Assembly: GCF_918698085.1 (NCBI RefSeq)
Contig: NZ_CAKKLP010000020.1
Location: forward strand, 1-60,659
Source: Chryseobacterium sp. Bi04
GTDB taxonomy: Bacteria > Bacteroidota > Bacteroidia > Flavobacteriales > Weeksellaceae
Direction of reading: 5' to 3'
Length of the DNA stretch: 60,659 bases
A program made the translations under genes and the position numbers. Within the stretch, counting starts at the first letter, position 1; every line of letters starts with the position of its first letter. Below the pieces are notes generated by a model, which was given only the letters and a program-made list of their open reading frames with translations, did not search any database and was not told the origin of the DNA. Of the stretch, positions 60,561 to 60,659 are shown piece after piece.

Positions 60561-60659
60561 TTAACAAAAATCTTCTCTGTATTTCTCTTTTTTCTTTCCG
60601 ATGGCAAAGGCTTGTTTTAAAAGTTTGTTGGCAAGAGCAATCTTTGCCACTCTTTCTGC
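60561..60659 (-). CDS. Partial C terminus of a probable IS110-type transposase
   Basis: The minus strand is open from the window edge for 32 codons, then stops at 60561-60563. It reads ERVAKIALANKLLKQAFAIG and then KKKEKYREDFC. The LANKLLKQAFAI pattern is the closing helix of many Bacteroidota IS110-family DEDD transposases. Only the tail is in the window, so the family call is tentative, and whether the element is intact cannot be judged. It flanks the defence island. Confidence 0.5.
   Translation of the reverse strand, partial: AERVAKIALANKLLKQAFAIGKKKEKYREDFC

Noticed and set aside
1..60659. CRISPR arrays, rRNA and tRNA genes
   Set aside because: No regularly spaced repeats and no cloverleaf or rRNA-like sequence were recognised in a visual scan, though a tool search would be more sensitive.

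Overview
The window reads as chromosome of a low-GC Bacteroidota, most likely family Weeksellaceae and close to Chryseobacterium (inference). The signs are AT-rich spacers, start codons without Shine-Dalgarno sequences, flavobacterial -7 boxes of the form TAnnTTTG, the typical MnmE, HemH, SdhB and glutaminase sequences, and the many small lipoproteins.

Layout. 0.3-3.6 kb: mnmE, then a hipB-hipA toxin-antitoxin pair. 3.6-14.5 kb is a worn accessory stretch: a frameshifted IS5-type transposase, a DUF4304-like gene next to an attC-like hairpin, an AKR/SDR/AraC operon whose reductase gene is frameshifted, a small gene with an internal stop, a secreted metallo-beta-lactamase-fold protein, YciI, MarR and a DHFR-like protein. 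14.7-17.9 kb holds a 46-residue double-glycine peptide, a lipoprotein, a PH-like membrane protein, a DKNYY protein and a SnoaL-like protein.

18.0-30.7 kb looks like stress and housekeeping DNA: Hsp20, a CPA2 antiporter, a tandem cyanophycinase pair whose first member has lost its catalytic residues, an orphan SdhB, an epimerase, a MarR regulator, ferrochelatase, an internally deleted photolyase, a YtxH/CsbD-like stress protein, a cupin, a DUF1826-like protein and a periplasmic glutaminase. The Hsp20 and antiporter genes share the same upstream block (a 12-bp box at fixed spacing and a GG-N10-G sigma-54-like element). Two diverged copies of a roughly 250-bp MITE-like repeat lie at 12.5 and 22.1 kb.

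31.1-49.6 kb is the most striking system: a one-direction biosynthetic operon behind a flavobacterial promoter and a perfect 24-bp palindrome. It encodes an NMO-NMO-KS-AT-ACP-ACP-KR megasynthase, a KS-AT-DH-PPTase megasynthase, a free ACP, an alpha/beta hydrolase, a fused tandem GT1 glycosyltransferase, two condensation-fold acyltransferases and a four-helix membrane protein. Together these suggest an iteratively built polyketide or unusual fatty acid that is glycosylated and then acylated, i.e. a glycolipid. The product is unknown to me.

49.6-60.5 kb is a defence island: a Fic protein under a 40-bp palindrome and flanked by a duplicated gene end, type I restriction-modification hsdR-hsdS-hsdM, an XRE regulator and mcrB-mcrC. 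The window ends in the tail of a probable IS110-type transposase. Everything is read by eye from sequence; family assignments come from motifs and memory, not from searches.
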